NCBI GenBank assembly: GCA_019352875.1
Contig: JAAAFW010000015.1
Location: 430,192 to 494,191 of the forward strand
Reading direction: 5' to 3'
DNA: 64,000 nucleotides
Source of the DNA: Pedobacter cryoconitis
GTDB taxonomy: Bacteria > Bacteroidota > Bacteroidia > Sphingobacteriales > Sphingobacteriaceae
The notes under the pieces are model-generated. The model did no database searches and was not told where the DNA came from. It was given only the letters and a program-made list of their open reading frames with translations. Below are positions 1-6,788 of the stretch, one piece after another; the first letter of the stretch is position 1, and the number at the start of each line of letters is the position of its first letter. Made by a program: the position numbers and the translations under genes.

Positions 1-160
1 CAGTGCAATGGTAGTAATAGTAATATTTGCCCATCTTACCTTTGGACTCACTACCTGTCAACATCCTGTCGCATAATGGACATTTTAGAAAACCTCTTAA
101 AGGCAAATAGTCCAAAGAAACAATTTTTGGTTTCACAACCCTTTTTCTACCGTTACCTTT
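1..160 (-). pseudogene. Serine recombinase fragment (zinc-ribbon region), cut by the window edge
   Basis: Reading the minus strand leftwards from about 160 gives an uninterrupted frame containing LPLRGFLKCPLCDRMLTG followed by a run of five tyrosines and HC. This is the pattern of the recombinase zinc-beta-ribbon in large serine recombinases of Bacteroidota, with the CxxC pair visible. The catalytic N-terminal domain should lie at higher coordinates but is absent: the frame meets a TAA exactly where the hairpin repeat (159-276) begins. The C-terminal end is outside the window. It is therefore a 5'-truncated relict, or at least cannot be a whole gene. Recognition is by motif only. Confidence 0.6.
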
Positions 161-276
161 TTACAACGTAAGATAGCTACAAGGCGCTCCATTCCTGGAG
201 TGCCATATCATCAATTTACTGCTAATGCATCCATACACCATGTGCTAAATTCAAACGCATTAACCAAATGTTGAGG
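159..276. repeat. Direct repeat copy 1 with internal hairpin
   Basis: A ~117-bp unit occurs here and again at 1818-1936 in the same orientation. The first ~45 bp differ by about one base and the rest is roughly 75-80% identical by eye. The core GGCGCTCCA-TTCC-TGGAGTGCC (183-204) is a 9-bp stem with one G-T pair and a 4-base loop. The outer ends carry ACAACG and GTTGAGG, whose CAAC/GTTG pair with each other. The copy lies about 47 bp past the DinB stop and directly abuts the recombinase fragment. It could be a recombination site, a REP-like element or a structured 3' element. Confidence 0.75.
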
Positions 277-322
277 GAATAACCATTGCATAACAAAACA
301 GGTTAGCGGTTCGTTGTTCTTC

Positions 323-769
323 TTACTGTTTTTTTCCTTTCAATACTTTTAAGGATATTTGTCCGCAATGGTGAGAATTGTGAAATAGCAGAATTGAAAA
401 CAGTTTTATTCTTGATATTTTTCCGAACCAGGCTGTATCTATTTCTTCAAGCCATTCTTTGTCTGTTGTATTGACAACTAATGTTTTAAGGGTATTGTAA
501 CCATTCTCAAAATACGCACGACTTATTTCAAGGTCATATTGAACACCTGTGTCTTTTTGCCCCATTGTCGTTCCTTCCACGTTAGTTTCATAACCGAAAA
601 ATTCACCAATTAAATTTATCGTTTCGCCAATATGCCTGTAAATGAACCCAACTGATGCAGTTTGTTCTGTTAAGCGAAGGTCAATATTCTCTGCATTTAT
701 GTTTTTGCAGAAATGAGAACAGTCCATTCGGTTCTGTTCCAATATTTGTAATAAAATTTCCTTTTGCAT
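323..769 (-). CDS. DinB family protein
   Basis: A 148-residue protein of the DinB/YfiT-like four-helix-bundle superfamily, whose members are often metal-dependent thiol transferases or have no known reaction. The metal-ligand pattern is visible: one histidine in FIYRHIGE near residue 46 and the C-terminal HNSHHCGQ motif (HxxxH). Length is normal for the family. It is the last gene of a three-gene minus-strand operon (SRPBCC, ArsR, DinB), 9 bp after the ArsR gene, and is followed by the hairpin repeat. The substrate cannot be predicted. Confidence 0.8.
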   Translation of the reverse strand: MQKEILLQILEQNRMDCSHFCKNINAENIDLRLTEQTASVGFIYRHIGETINLIGEFFGYETNVEGTTMGQKDTGVQYDLEISRAYFENGYNTLKTLVVNTTDKEWLEEIDTAWFGKISRIKLFSILLFHNSHHCGQISLKVLKGKKQ

Positions 770-778
770 TTGATATAT

Positions 779-1105
779 CTAATTTGAATTCTTTTTACGT
801 GTTAAGATTGTATCTAAATTTTTCAATTTGATGTTCCAAAATTCATCAAAATGATTTATCCAATTACGCAGTTCAATAAAACCGTTTTGGTTTAAAGTGC
901 AAAAACGTTCTCTACCGATTTCTTTGATCGTAATAAAACCTGCTGTTTGCAAAATGCTGATATGCTTGGAAACAGCTGGTCGGCTCATTTCAAAGTTTTC
1001 GGCTAAGCTGTTTATGTTGTAACTATCTTTGGTCAGTAAGTGCAATATTTGCCTGCGACTTGGATCTGCTATTACCTGAAAAGCGTCAAGGGTTGGTGTT
1101 GCCAT
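779..1105 (-). CDS. ArsR/SmtB family transcriptional regulator
   Basis: A 108-residue winged-helix repressor. DPSRRQILHLL opens helix 1 and SRPAVSKHISILQTAGFI is the recognition helix region, both typical of ArsR proteins paired with SRPBCC partners. No CxC metal-binding motif is present in the usual alpha-3 position, so it is probably not a metal sensor. It lies 7 bp after the SRPBCC gene and 9 bp before the DinB gene. It probably represses its own operon through the two palindromes at 1542-1585. Confidence 0.9.
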   Translation of the reverse strand: MATPTLDAFQVIADPSRRQILHLLTKDSYNINSLAENFEMSRPAVSKHISILQTAGFITIKEIGRERFCTLNQNGFIELRNWINHFDEFWNIKLKNLDTILTRKKNSN

Positions 1106-1112
1106 TGCTGTT

Positions 1113-1535
1113 CTAGTTTAGGTGGGCAAGCATTTTTTGAATATTCTTAAGCCAACCATCTGTCATACCCGTTAGGATAGCGTAGTTTTCTTCTTTAAAC
1201 CCTGAATGTTTCAAGTTCAGTATTGTTCCATTCTCTTGTTCTTCCAGTGTCCACTCAACAATAGTATCAAGCGTGGTAATTCCATTACTTGAACCACCTT
1301 TCCAACTGTAAGTAAGTCTTTTAAGTGGAACGATTTCAAGAACTTTACAATAAAAAATTCCGCTTAATTCAAGGCTCGGAATGGGATTTGTCCGAAACTC
1401 AAATTCGTGTCCTACTACTGCTATGAAGTTGTTAGGCATAAGCCATACAGCAATTAACTCAGATTGGGTCAGGTATTTCCAAACCTCTTCTGGTGATTGC
1501 TCATAAATCCATTGATGTTTAATTTCTCTTTTCAT
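1113..1535 (-). CDS. SRPBCC/AHSA1 domain protein
   Basis: A 140-residue START-like/AHSA1-type protein. The N-terminal IYEQSPEEVWKYLTQSELIAVW, the central LTYSW and the C-terminal GMTDGWLKNIQKML are characteristic of the family, which forms a hydrophobic cavity for small ligands. It is the first gene of the operon with ArsR and DinB. The SRPBCC-ArsR pairing is very common in bacteria and usually autoregulated. The ligand is unknown. Confidence 0.88.
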   Translation of the reverse strand: MKREIKHQWIYEQSPEEVWKYLTQSELIAVWLMPNNFIAVVGHEFEFRTNPIPSLELSGIFYCKVLEIVPLKRLTYSWKGGSSNGITTLDTIVEWTLEEQENGTILNLKHSGFKEENYAILTGMTDGWLKNIQKMLAHLN

Positions 1536-1541
1536 ATTTAA

Positions 1542-1585
1542 GTAACTTTGAAGTTACGAATTTAAGCGTAACTTTTGGGTTACGC
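1542..1585. promoter_or_regulatory. Two palindromic operators, probably for ArsR
   Basis: Upstream of the SRPBCC start (1535) are GTAACTT-TG-AAGTTAC (1542-1557) and GCGTAAC-TTTTGG-GTTACGC (1566-1585). Both are perfect inverted repeats sharing GTAAC/GTTAC half-sites, with centres 26 bp apart. They lie where the promoter of the SRPBCC-ArsR-DinB operon should be. Binding by the encoded ArsR protein is inferred from position. Confidence 0.65.
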
Positions 1586-1605
1586 AAGTTTTTTTTCAAA
1601 GTAGG

Positions 1606-1790
1606 AATCTAGATCTGATGGCTACTGAATTTGCAGCTGAAATTGATGGCTTCTCCATTGGCTCCAATGATATCAACAATTTAACTTTGGGTCTGGAGCG
1701 GTTCTATAATTGTTTCCCATTTATTCAATGAGCGCAGTGAAGCAGTTAAGTGGAATGATTAAGCTCTTATTGAAGGCTGTTGCTGATAAT
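1606..1790 (+). pseudogene. ppsA: Phosphoenolpyruvate synthase fragment (decayed ppsA)
   Basis: The plus strand encodes MATEFAAEIDGFSIGSND followed by LTLGLER (1618-1701), which matches the C-terminal PEP-binding TIM-barrel signature of PEP synthase (DGFSIGSNDLTQLTLGLDRD in typical members). The frame then shifts, and a second frame gives LFNERSEAVKW (1721-1753), the next conserved block of the same enzyme, before a further shift. Only about 60 of the usual ~800 codons remain, with at least two frameshifts. This is a relict with no function as a protein. Confidence 0.75.
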
Positions 1791-1817
1791 TAAACAAATC
1801 AAGTTTCAACCCTGCCA

Positions 1818-1936
1818 TTTTACAACGTAAGACAGCTACAAGGCGCTCCATTCCTGGAGTGCTATTATCCACTTACTGCTAATCCATCCACACGCCATGT
1901 GCTAAAACTTCAAATATCCACAAAAAGACGTTGAGG
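1818..1936. repeat. Direct repeat copy 2 with internal hairpin
   Basis: Second copy of the repeat at 159-276. The hairpin core GGCGCTCCA-TTCC-TGGAGTGC is at 1842-1862. At the outer ends ACAACGTAA and ACGTTGAGG can pair through CAACGT/ACGTTG. As with copy 1, it lies just downstream (31 bp) of a minus-strand reading frame that ends at 1967, and its other end borders a gene relict (the ppsA fragment). The two copies bracket the SRPBCC-ArsR-DinB operon. Confidence 0.75.
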
Positions 1937-1966
1937 TTTCAAAGCAAGTCTACTTGTAAAACCTGA

Positions 1967-2834
1967 TCATTCCCTGTAGAATATTTTAAAATGCCTCCAA
2001 GAAGTGTGACAACTTTGCCCTATGTCTTCCATCAGAAAATTCAATAGTGTTTCCAAATTAACCTCACTAAATACAGAATTCTCAATCAATTCAGCTGTTT
2101 GGACAAGGAATATGGTATGTTCATTCCAATCAGGATTTAAAGATTTATCCAATATTTTGTCAATGTTTCTACCAATTGCCCATTGGGGCTTTATAAGCTG
2201 GAGTTCAGAAATTGACCTTTTTTGATAATACAGAACGGTTTCATTAGCATGCGCCTGGTTGGCTTTTGGAGTTTCATAATTATATTGCTTCCTAGTTTTG
2301 ATCTAATAAAAATTACCTGCTGGGGCAGCCAATTTTTCAGCACTTTCTAATACAACCTTTCTTAGGTTATATTTCTCATAACTGCCATCACTCCATAAAT
2401 ATGAGATTGGTGTACCATTCATTAAATCAACAATTTCTGTATTTAATCGCAGGGAGAAGGTCAATTGTCACATCTAATTCATTGTCTTGACTCCCAACTT
2501 TCAGATGAGCAAGTTCTTTGTGCCTTCGTTCCTTCTTGATTTGCTTGATAAACAAATTAAACTCTTCTACTTTTTGCACTATTGCTTTGTAATGTTCATG
2601 GCTTTTTGGTAACGCAATGATCGCTTTTTGAAAAGAATGTACTCCTTTCGATGTGTCTACAAATACACAGATTCTAATTACAAGATCATTTTCAATTGCT
2701 TTGCATGCGACTATTAAATCTACATAGTAGGTTCTACTTATCTCGTGGAAATTTTCAAATTTTAATATTATTGCAAGAACAAAAATATCGGTAGCATTTT
2801 TATTAATTTCAACTATATATCTTGGATGCTCCAC
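1967..2834 (-). pseudogene. Broken hypothetical gene with HEPN-like RxxxxxH motif
   Basis: The 5' part (2427-2834, 135 codons) ends ...TIDLLPAI then runs into a stop. A shift of one base near 2440 opens a second frame that continues sensibly (LNTEIVDLMNGTPISYLW) to a TAG at about 2308. The same frame then continues past it to TAA at 1967 (ending HTSWRHFKIFYRE). One frameshift and one nonsense codon therefore seem to have broken a single gene of about 280 codons. The first part contains KKERRHKELAH, which fits the Rx4-6H motif of HEPN nucleases. No family was recognised with confidence, and the alternative is two or three small unrelated ORFs. Confidence 0.4.
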
Positions 2835-2881
2835 TAATTATTTTGTATTTTACTTCCAGTATGAACCACAAATCAAATTAA

Positions 2882-4213
2882 ATGCTAAACCGTAGAAATT
2901 TCCTCAACTATGCTGCAACCGCAGTGGGAACCACTGCCATACTTTCTGCGTTAGACAACCCTGCCTATGCCCTTTTCAATAAAACTATTGGTGCAAACAG
3001 CCAAATCAATATTGGTGTTATAGGAATCAAAGGCATGGGATGGTCTGACCTCAAAGCGGCCCTCAAGGTACCGGGAGTAAACCTGATCGCCCTGTGTGAC
3101 AGTGATGCTAACGTGCTTGATGAAAGGATGGCCGAATTAAAGTCGATGAATGTTGACGCCGCAAAAGTAAAAAGATATAAAGATTATCGTTCGCTACTCG
3201 ACAATAAAGATGTCGATGCAGTAATTATCGGGACACCCGATCACTGGCATGCCCTGATGATGATTCATGCTGTACAGGCAGGTAAAGATGTATATGTTGA
3301 AAAGCCAGTCGGCAACTCTATTGTCGAGTGCAGTACAATGGTCAAAGCTCAGGAAAGATACAATAAGGTTGTACAGGCAGGTCAATGGCAGCGCAGTCAG
3401 CAACATTTTAAAGATGCCGTTGATTTCGTAAAGAGTGGCCAGCTGGGAAATATCAGAACTGTAAAAGTATGGTGTTACCAGGGCTGGATGAAACCTGCTC
3501 CCGTAGTAGCGGATACCTTACCTCCTGCAGGCGTAGATTATGCCATGTGGCTTGGGCCGGCGAATAAAAGAGCATTCAATGCTAGCAGATATCACTTCAA
3601 TTTCCGCTGGTTCTGGGATTATGCCGGTGGGTTAATGACCGACTGGGGAGTGCATTTATTGGATTATGGCTTGCTAGGTATGAATTCACCTGTGCCAAAA
3701 ACCATATCTGCATTAGGTGGCCGCTTTGCCTATCCCGATCTGTATGAAGAAACTCCTGATACGCTGACTACCTTATATGAGTTTGACAAGTTCAATATGG
3801 TATGGGATTCTGCCATGGGCATCGATAACGGCTCTTATAACCGCAACCATGGGATTGCCTATATTGGAAACAACGGTACGCTGATCCTCAACAGGGACGG
3901 CTGGGAAGTCATTGAAGAAAAGATAAGCGGCAATAAAGTTAGCAAGCCCTTTGTTAAATCCTCAGATAACGGACTGGACAATCATATGGTCAATTTCTTT
4001 AGTGTAGTCAGATCCAGAAAAAAAGAAGAACTGAACTGCTCTATACAGGATGCTGCGCATGTAGCTACCGTTGCCCAGATGGGGAATATTGCCTTCAGAA
4101 GCGGACAAAAATTATCATGGGATAATGCCAAACACCGGTTTACAGACCAGCAGATCAACGATAAATACCTGCTGGCCCCTTATCACAACGGTTACAGCTT
4201 ACCCAAAGTTTAA
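2882..4213 (+). CDS. Tat-exported Gfo/Idh/MocA family oxidoreductase
   Basis: A 443-residue NAD(P)-dependent sugar or inositol dehydrogenase-like protein. The N-terminus MLNRRNFLNY is a twin-arginine signal with a hydrophobic stretch to about residue 30. The Rossmann segment NIGVIGIKGMG lies near residues 43-53 and the catalytic-lysine motif EKPVGNS at 140-146. The C-terminal domain has YHFNFRWFWDYAGGLMTDWGVH, typical of periplasmic members that act on sugars or glycans. It is a monocistronic gene closed by the terminator at 4288-4321. The substrate cannot be told. Confidence 0.9.
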   Translation: MLNRRNFLNYAATAVGTTAILSALDNPAYALFNKTIGANSQINIGVIGIKGMGWSDLKAALKVPGVNLIALCDSDANVLDERMAELKSMNVDAAKVKRYKDYRSLLDNKDVDAVIIGTPDHWHALMMIHAVQAGKDVYVEKPVGNSIVECSTMVKAQERYNKVVQAGQWQRSQQHFKDAVDFVKSGQLGNIRTVKVWCYQGWMKPAPVVADTLPPAGVDYAMWLGPANKRAFNASRYHFNFRWFWDYAGGLMTDWGVHLLDYGLLGMNSPVPKTISALGGRFAYPDLYEETPDTLTTLYEFDKFNMVWDSAMGIDNGSYNRNHGIAYIGNNGTLILNRDGWEVIEEKISGNKVSKPFVKSSDNGLDNHMVNFFSVVRSRKKEELNCSIQDAAHVATVAQMGNIAFRSGQKLSWDNAKHRFTDQQINDKYLLAPYHNGYSLPKV

Positions 4214-4287
4214 CGCTACAGTTTAAACAAGACAAAACTGTCGGGAAAATATCGGTGAGGTTCACAAGATTTAAAATCAAAACGCAC

Positions 4288-4321
4288 AAAAGGCCGTTAA
4301 TCGCATGATTAACGGCCTTTT
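4288..4321. terminator. Intrinsic terminator after the Gfo/Idh/MocA gene
   Basis: AAAAGGCCGTTAATC-GCAT-GATTAACGGCCTTTT is a perfect inverted repeat of about 15 bp with a 4-base loop, flanked by A-rich and T-rich sequence on the two sides. It can work in both directions between the oxidoreductase gene and the convergent lipoprotein gene. Confidence 0.85.
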
Positions 4322-4385
4322 CACTTTTAGACTTCAACGCTAATTTACTAGCATTAAGTCAATTGATTACGAAAGCCAGAGCGCG

Positions 4386-4931
4386 CTAATTGCCATTATA
4401 AGGAGCAGAAAACTTTCCGTCAGTTACGGTTATGAACTCATTGCCATCTCTCAGTTCTAATTTCCCTGAAAAAGTGCCTTTTACACCCCAATCAGTTAAG
4501 CTTGTGATGGTAACTGTAAATTGAGTACCCGGGCTTCTACCACCGTCATATACCGTAGTGCCCGCATGCTTTCCGTCTTTATAATTTTGTATATAAAACT
4601 GTCCCTTAAGTTCCGGGGCAGATGTGCCTGCTACCGAATAGGTTTTTTCTTTCACTCCTTCGGGAATTACCATGTCAATGCCAAATCCAGTTATCTTATC
4701 TGCCTTTTCCCAACCACCAATCACCACAAAGTGAACTTCGTCTTCAGCAGGTTTATCATTGGCATTAACAGAAGTGTTAAAACTATAGTCCTTGCCGTTT
4801 AATTTGCAGGTTAAGTATTTTTCTGAACTATCTCCAATAGCTGCATCTTGTTTACTACAAGATGATAAGCATATAAATACCAACAGTGAAAATGTTAAGG
4901 ATAATCGCCTATTTAATTTTGTCTTGTTCAT
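4386..4931 (-). CDS. Hypothetical lipoprotein
   Basis: The ATG at 4931 is preceded by GAAAGGAG and gives a classic lipoprotein signal, MNKTKLNRRLSLTFSLLVF then CLSSC. An upstream TTG (4955) would place the ribosome site inside the gene and is less likely. The mature ~155 residues are beta-rich (repeated KGTFSGKLEL-like strands) and resemble small Bacteroidota lipoproteins of unknown function, some of which are annotated DUF6252-like. It follows the exported protein gene at 4957, and the two are probably co-transcribed. Function unknown. Confidence 0.75.
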   Translation of the reverse strand: MNKTKLNRRLSLTFSLLVFICLSSCSKQDAAIGDSSEKYLTCKLNGKDYSFNTSVNANDKPAEDEVHFVVIGGWEKADKITGFGIDMVIPEGVKEKTYSVAGTSAPELKGQFYIQNYKDGKHAGTTVYDGGRSPGTQFTVTITSLTDWGVKGTFSGKLELRDGNEFITVTDGKFSAPYNGN

Positions 4932-4956
4932 AATTGATAACTTCGCTCCTTTCAAC

Positions 4957-5415
4957 CTACTTATTTACCTTGACGGATATTTGCCCATCTTCCAGGGCTT
5001 CAATATTTTTTTCGCCAAATACCTCAGGGTTGGTTTTTTGTAGGGCTTTCAGCAAGTCAGCGGTTGTACCACTATGCTGAAAACTAATTGTAGAGCCTGA
5101 TGTACTGAATTTCATTTTTGAACTGGCCACCCCCTTAGTAGCCTCTATCTTTTCATTAATGCTTTTTAGGGTAGCGAAATCAACGCCGCTAATATTTACA
5201 GTAGTTTTATTTTCAGCACCAGTCTCTTCCGCACCTTTCTTTTTTCCAAACAACTTGCTAAACTTACCTCCGGTCTTGCCCGCTCTATCTGCTGTGTTAC
5301 TTGCTCTATCAGCTCCATTAATCGTGCGGTCTATTTTATCTAAAATGCCCTGCGCATTTGCAGATGTTATGCCAAATAACATAATGGTGAAACATATGAT
5401 TCCAAATTTTTTCAT
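4957..5415 (-). CDS. Small secreted protein of unknown function
   Basis: A 152-residue protein with a signal peptide (MKKFGIICFTIMLFG...SANA, cleavage near residue 21). A lysine/glycine-rich segment follows (KIDRTINGADRASNTADRAG, then FSKLFGKKK), and after it a compact C-terminal domain of alternating strands and helices. The low-complexity NxADRAxxTxDRAG region looks like a flexible linker. It shares direction and close spacing (25 bp) with the downstream lipoprotein. No family recognised. Confidence 0.65.
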   Translation of the reverse strand: MKKFGIICFTIMLFGITSANAQGILDKIDRTINGADRASNTADRAGKTGGKFSKLFGKKKGAEETGAENKTTVNISGVDFATLKSINEKIEATKGVASSKMKFSTSGSTISFQHSGTTADLLKALQKTNPEVFGEKNIEALEDGQISVKVNK

Positions 5416-5590
5416 AGAGGTAATTTTAAATTTTAAACCCCAAAGAGATTAATTATTGCCGCTTCATACAATAAATGAATAAATGCATTTTTTTCTAATG
5501 GTATTCCTGTATTTTAATACAAATACCCAGTTTTTATGTAGTTAGTTTTTACCTTTATGTAGCTCGGATGCCTCATTACAGGGCAAAAAA

Positions 5591-5707
5591 ATGAGGCGAC
5601 AAACCTTGATTAATTTTGGCTTAGAAACTGCCTTAAAAGAATTTTGTGATAGTATGACGGGAATAAATGGGGGAACAACCGTAAGAATAGAGCTTGATGC
5701 AGACTGA
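5591..5707 (+). pseudogene. Relict of a NarX-type sensor histidine kinase
   Basis: The 38-codon frame reads RQTLINFGLETALKEFC, then ends VRIELDAD and stop. This corresponds to the linker just after the DHp helices of Bacteroidota HisKA_3-type kinases (consensus MPETLxxFGLETALxDFC). The phosphoacceptor helix before it and the whole ATP-binding domain after it are missing, and the response regulator starts 1 bp past the stop. It appears to be the remains of the cognate kinase gene after deletions on both sides. Confidence 0.5.
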
Positions 5708-5708
5708 T

Positions 5709-6332
5709 ATGATCAAAATTATTATTGTTGACGACCACCCGATTGTAACTGAAGGCGTTAAAGCTTTGCTGACAAATAATCCCGGCCTTACCGTTCTCGA
5801 AACTTTTGACCACGGTTTACCTTGTTTGTCGTATTTAGAGGCTAACCAGGTGGATATCGTATTGCTGGATATTTCGCTGCCCGATACGAGTGGGATGGAG
5901 CTTTGTTTAAAAATAAAATCAATTAATCCCAAAATTTGTGTAGTCGTTTTAAGCAACCACGCTGAACGTTCGGTAATTTTAAGTATGTTACAAAACGGCG
6001 CATCCGGGTATATGCTAAAAAACTCGCCCGTAGACGAAATTAAACAGTGCATTACCGCCGCCTTAAACGGCGAGTTGGCCTTTACTAAAGCGGTGCAACA
6101 AATTATTTTAAAACCAACTGTAAGCGAGTTAAAGAAACAGCCCAAAATTACCAAACGCGAAAAACAAATCTTGCAATTGATAGCCGAAGGTAAAACAACG
6201 TCCAACATTGCAGAAGCTCTATTTTTAAGTCCAGCCACTGTAGAAACGCACCGCCATAATATGATGCAAAAATTTGGTGTAAAAAACGCCATCGAACTAT
6301 TAAAAGCTGTGCAAGAGCGATTGTTAATATAA
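5709..6332 (+). CDS. NarL/LuxR-family response regulator (orphan)
   Basis: A receiver domain (IKIIIVDDHPIV, phosphoacceptor Asp in VLLDISLPD near residue 54, conserved Lys in MLKNS) is followed by a LuxR-type HTH (TKREKQILQLIAEGKTTSNIA, then SPATVETHRHNMMQKFGV). All key residues are present. The ATG at 5709 gives the standard MIKIIIVDD start, though ATG 5697 and TTG 5694 are also in frame. Its expected partner kinase survives only as the 38-codon relict upstream, so it must be an orphan or be phosphorylated by a kinase encoded elsewhere. Confidence 0.9.
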   Translation: MIKIIIVDDHPIVTEGVKALLTNNPGLTVLETFDHGLPCLSYLEANQVDIVLLDISLPDTSGMELCLKIKSINPKICVVVLSNHAERSVILSMLQNGASGYMLKNSPVDEIKQCITAALNGELAFTKAVQQIILKPTVSELKKQPKITKREKQILQLIAEGKTTSNIAEALFLSPATVETHRHNMMQKFGVKNAIELLKAVQERLLI

Positions 6333-6353
6333 TAATTCAGATTTGTCAGTTCG

Positions 6354-6701
6354 TTAAGTATTTGCAATAAAAGGCACGCTGTCCGCATGGTGTTGTGCAT
6401 CCCATTCTATCAGGAGTACCATAATTGGGATCAATGCCAAACCCATTTCCGTTAGGCTATATTCTACTCTGGGAGAAACGTCTTTAAATTCTTCACGCAG
6501 GATTATACCATCAGCTTCCAGTTCCTTGAGCGTAGAGGTGAGTACCTTACTGGATATTAGTCCAATAGCCGCAGAAAGTTGTCCGAAACGTGCTTTACGT
6601 TCACGCAGGGCATAAATGATAATGGGTTTCCATTTGGTACCCAAAATATTCATAGAGCGGTATAAGGGACAGTCGCTATATTGAAATAATTCCTTTTTCA
6701 T
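6354..6701 (-). CDS. HxlR family transcriptional regulator
   Basis: A 115-residue winged-helix protein with the HxlR hallmark CPLYRSMNILGTKWKPIIIYAL and a wing region ending VEYSLTEMG. The N-terminal cysteine (residue 11) is the position used for redox or electrophile sensing in YodB/HypR relatives. It is divergent from the Old Yellow Enzyme homologue with 87 bp between the starts, so it probably controls that gene. Quinone or aldehyde sensing is an inference from family and neighbour. Confidence 0.9.
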   Translation of the reverse strand: MKKELFQYSDCPLYRSMNILGTKWKPIIIYALRERKARFGQLSAAIGLISSKVLTSTLKELEADGIILREEFKDVSPRVEYSLTEMGLALIPIMVLLIEWDAQHHADSVPFIANT

Positions 6702-6788
6702 AAGAGGTTACCTTGTGGTTACTACACTTCATTCATTTCCTTATAAATGTACCATAATATTGGTTTTTTTGATGAAAATTAAATAACC

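Noticed and set aside
5633..6400. 255-codon minus-strand open frame
   Set aside because: It lies antisense to the response regulator, whose domains and catalytic residues are complete; the antisense product shows no recognisable motif.
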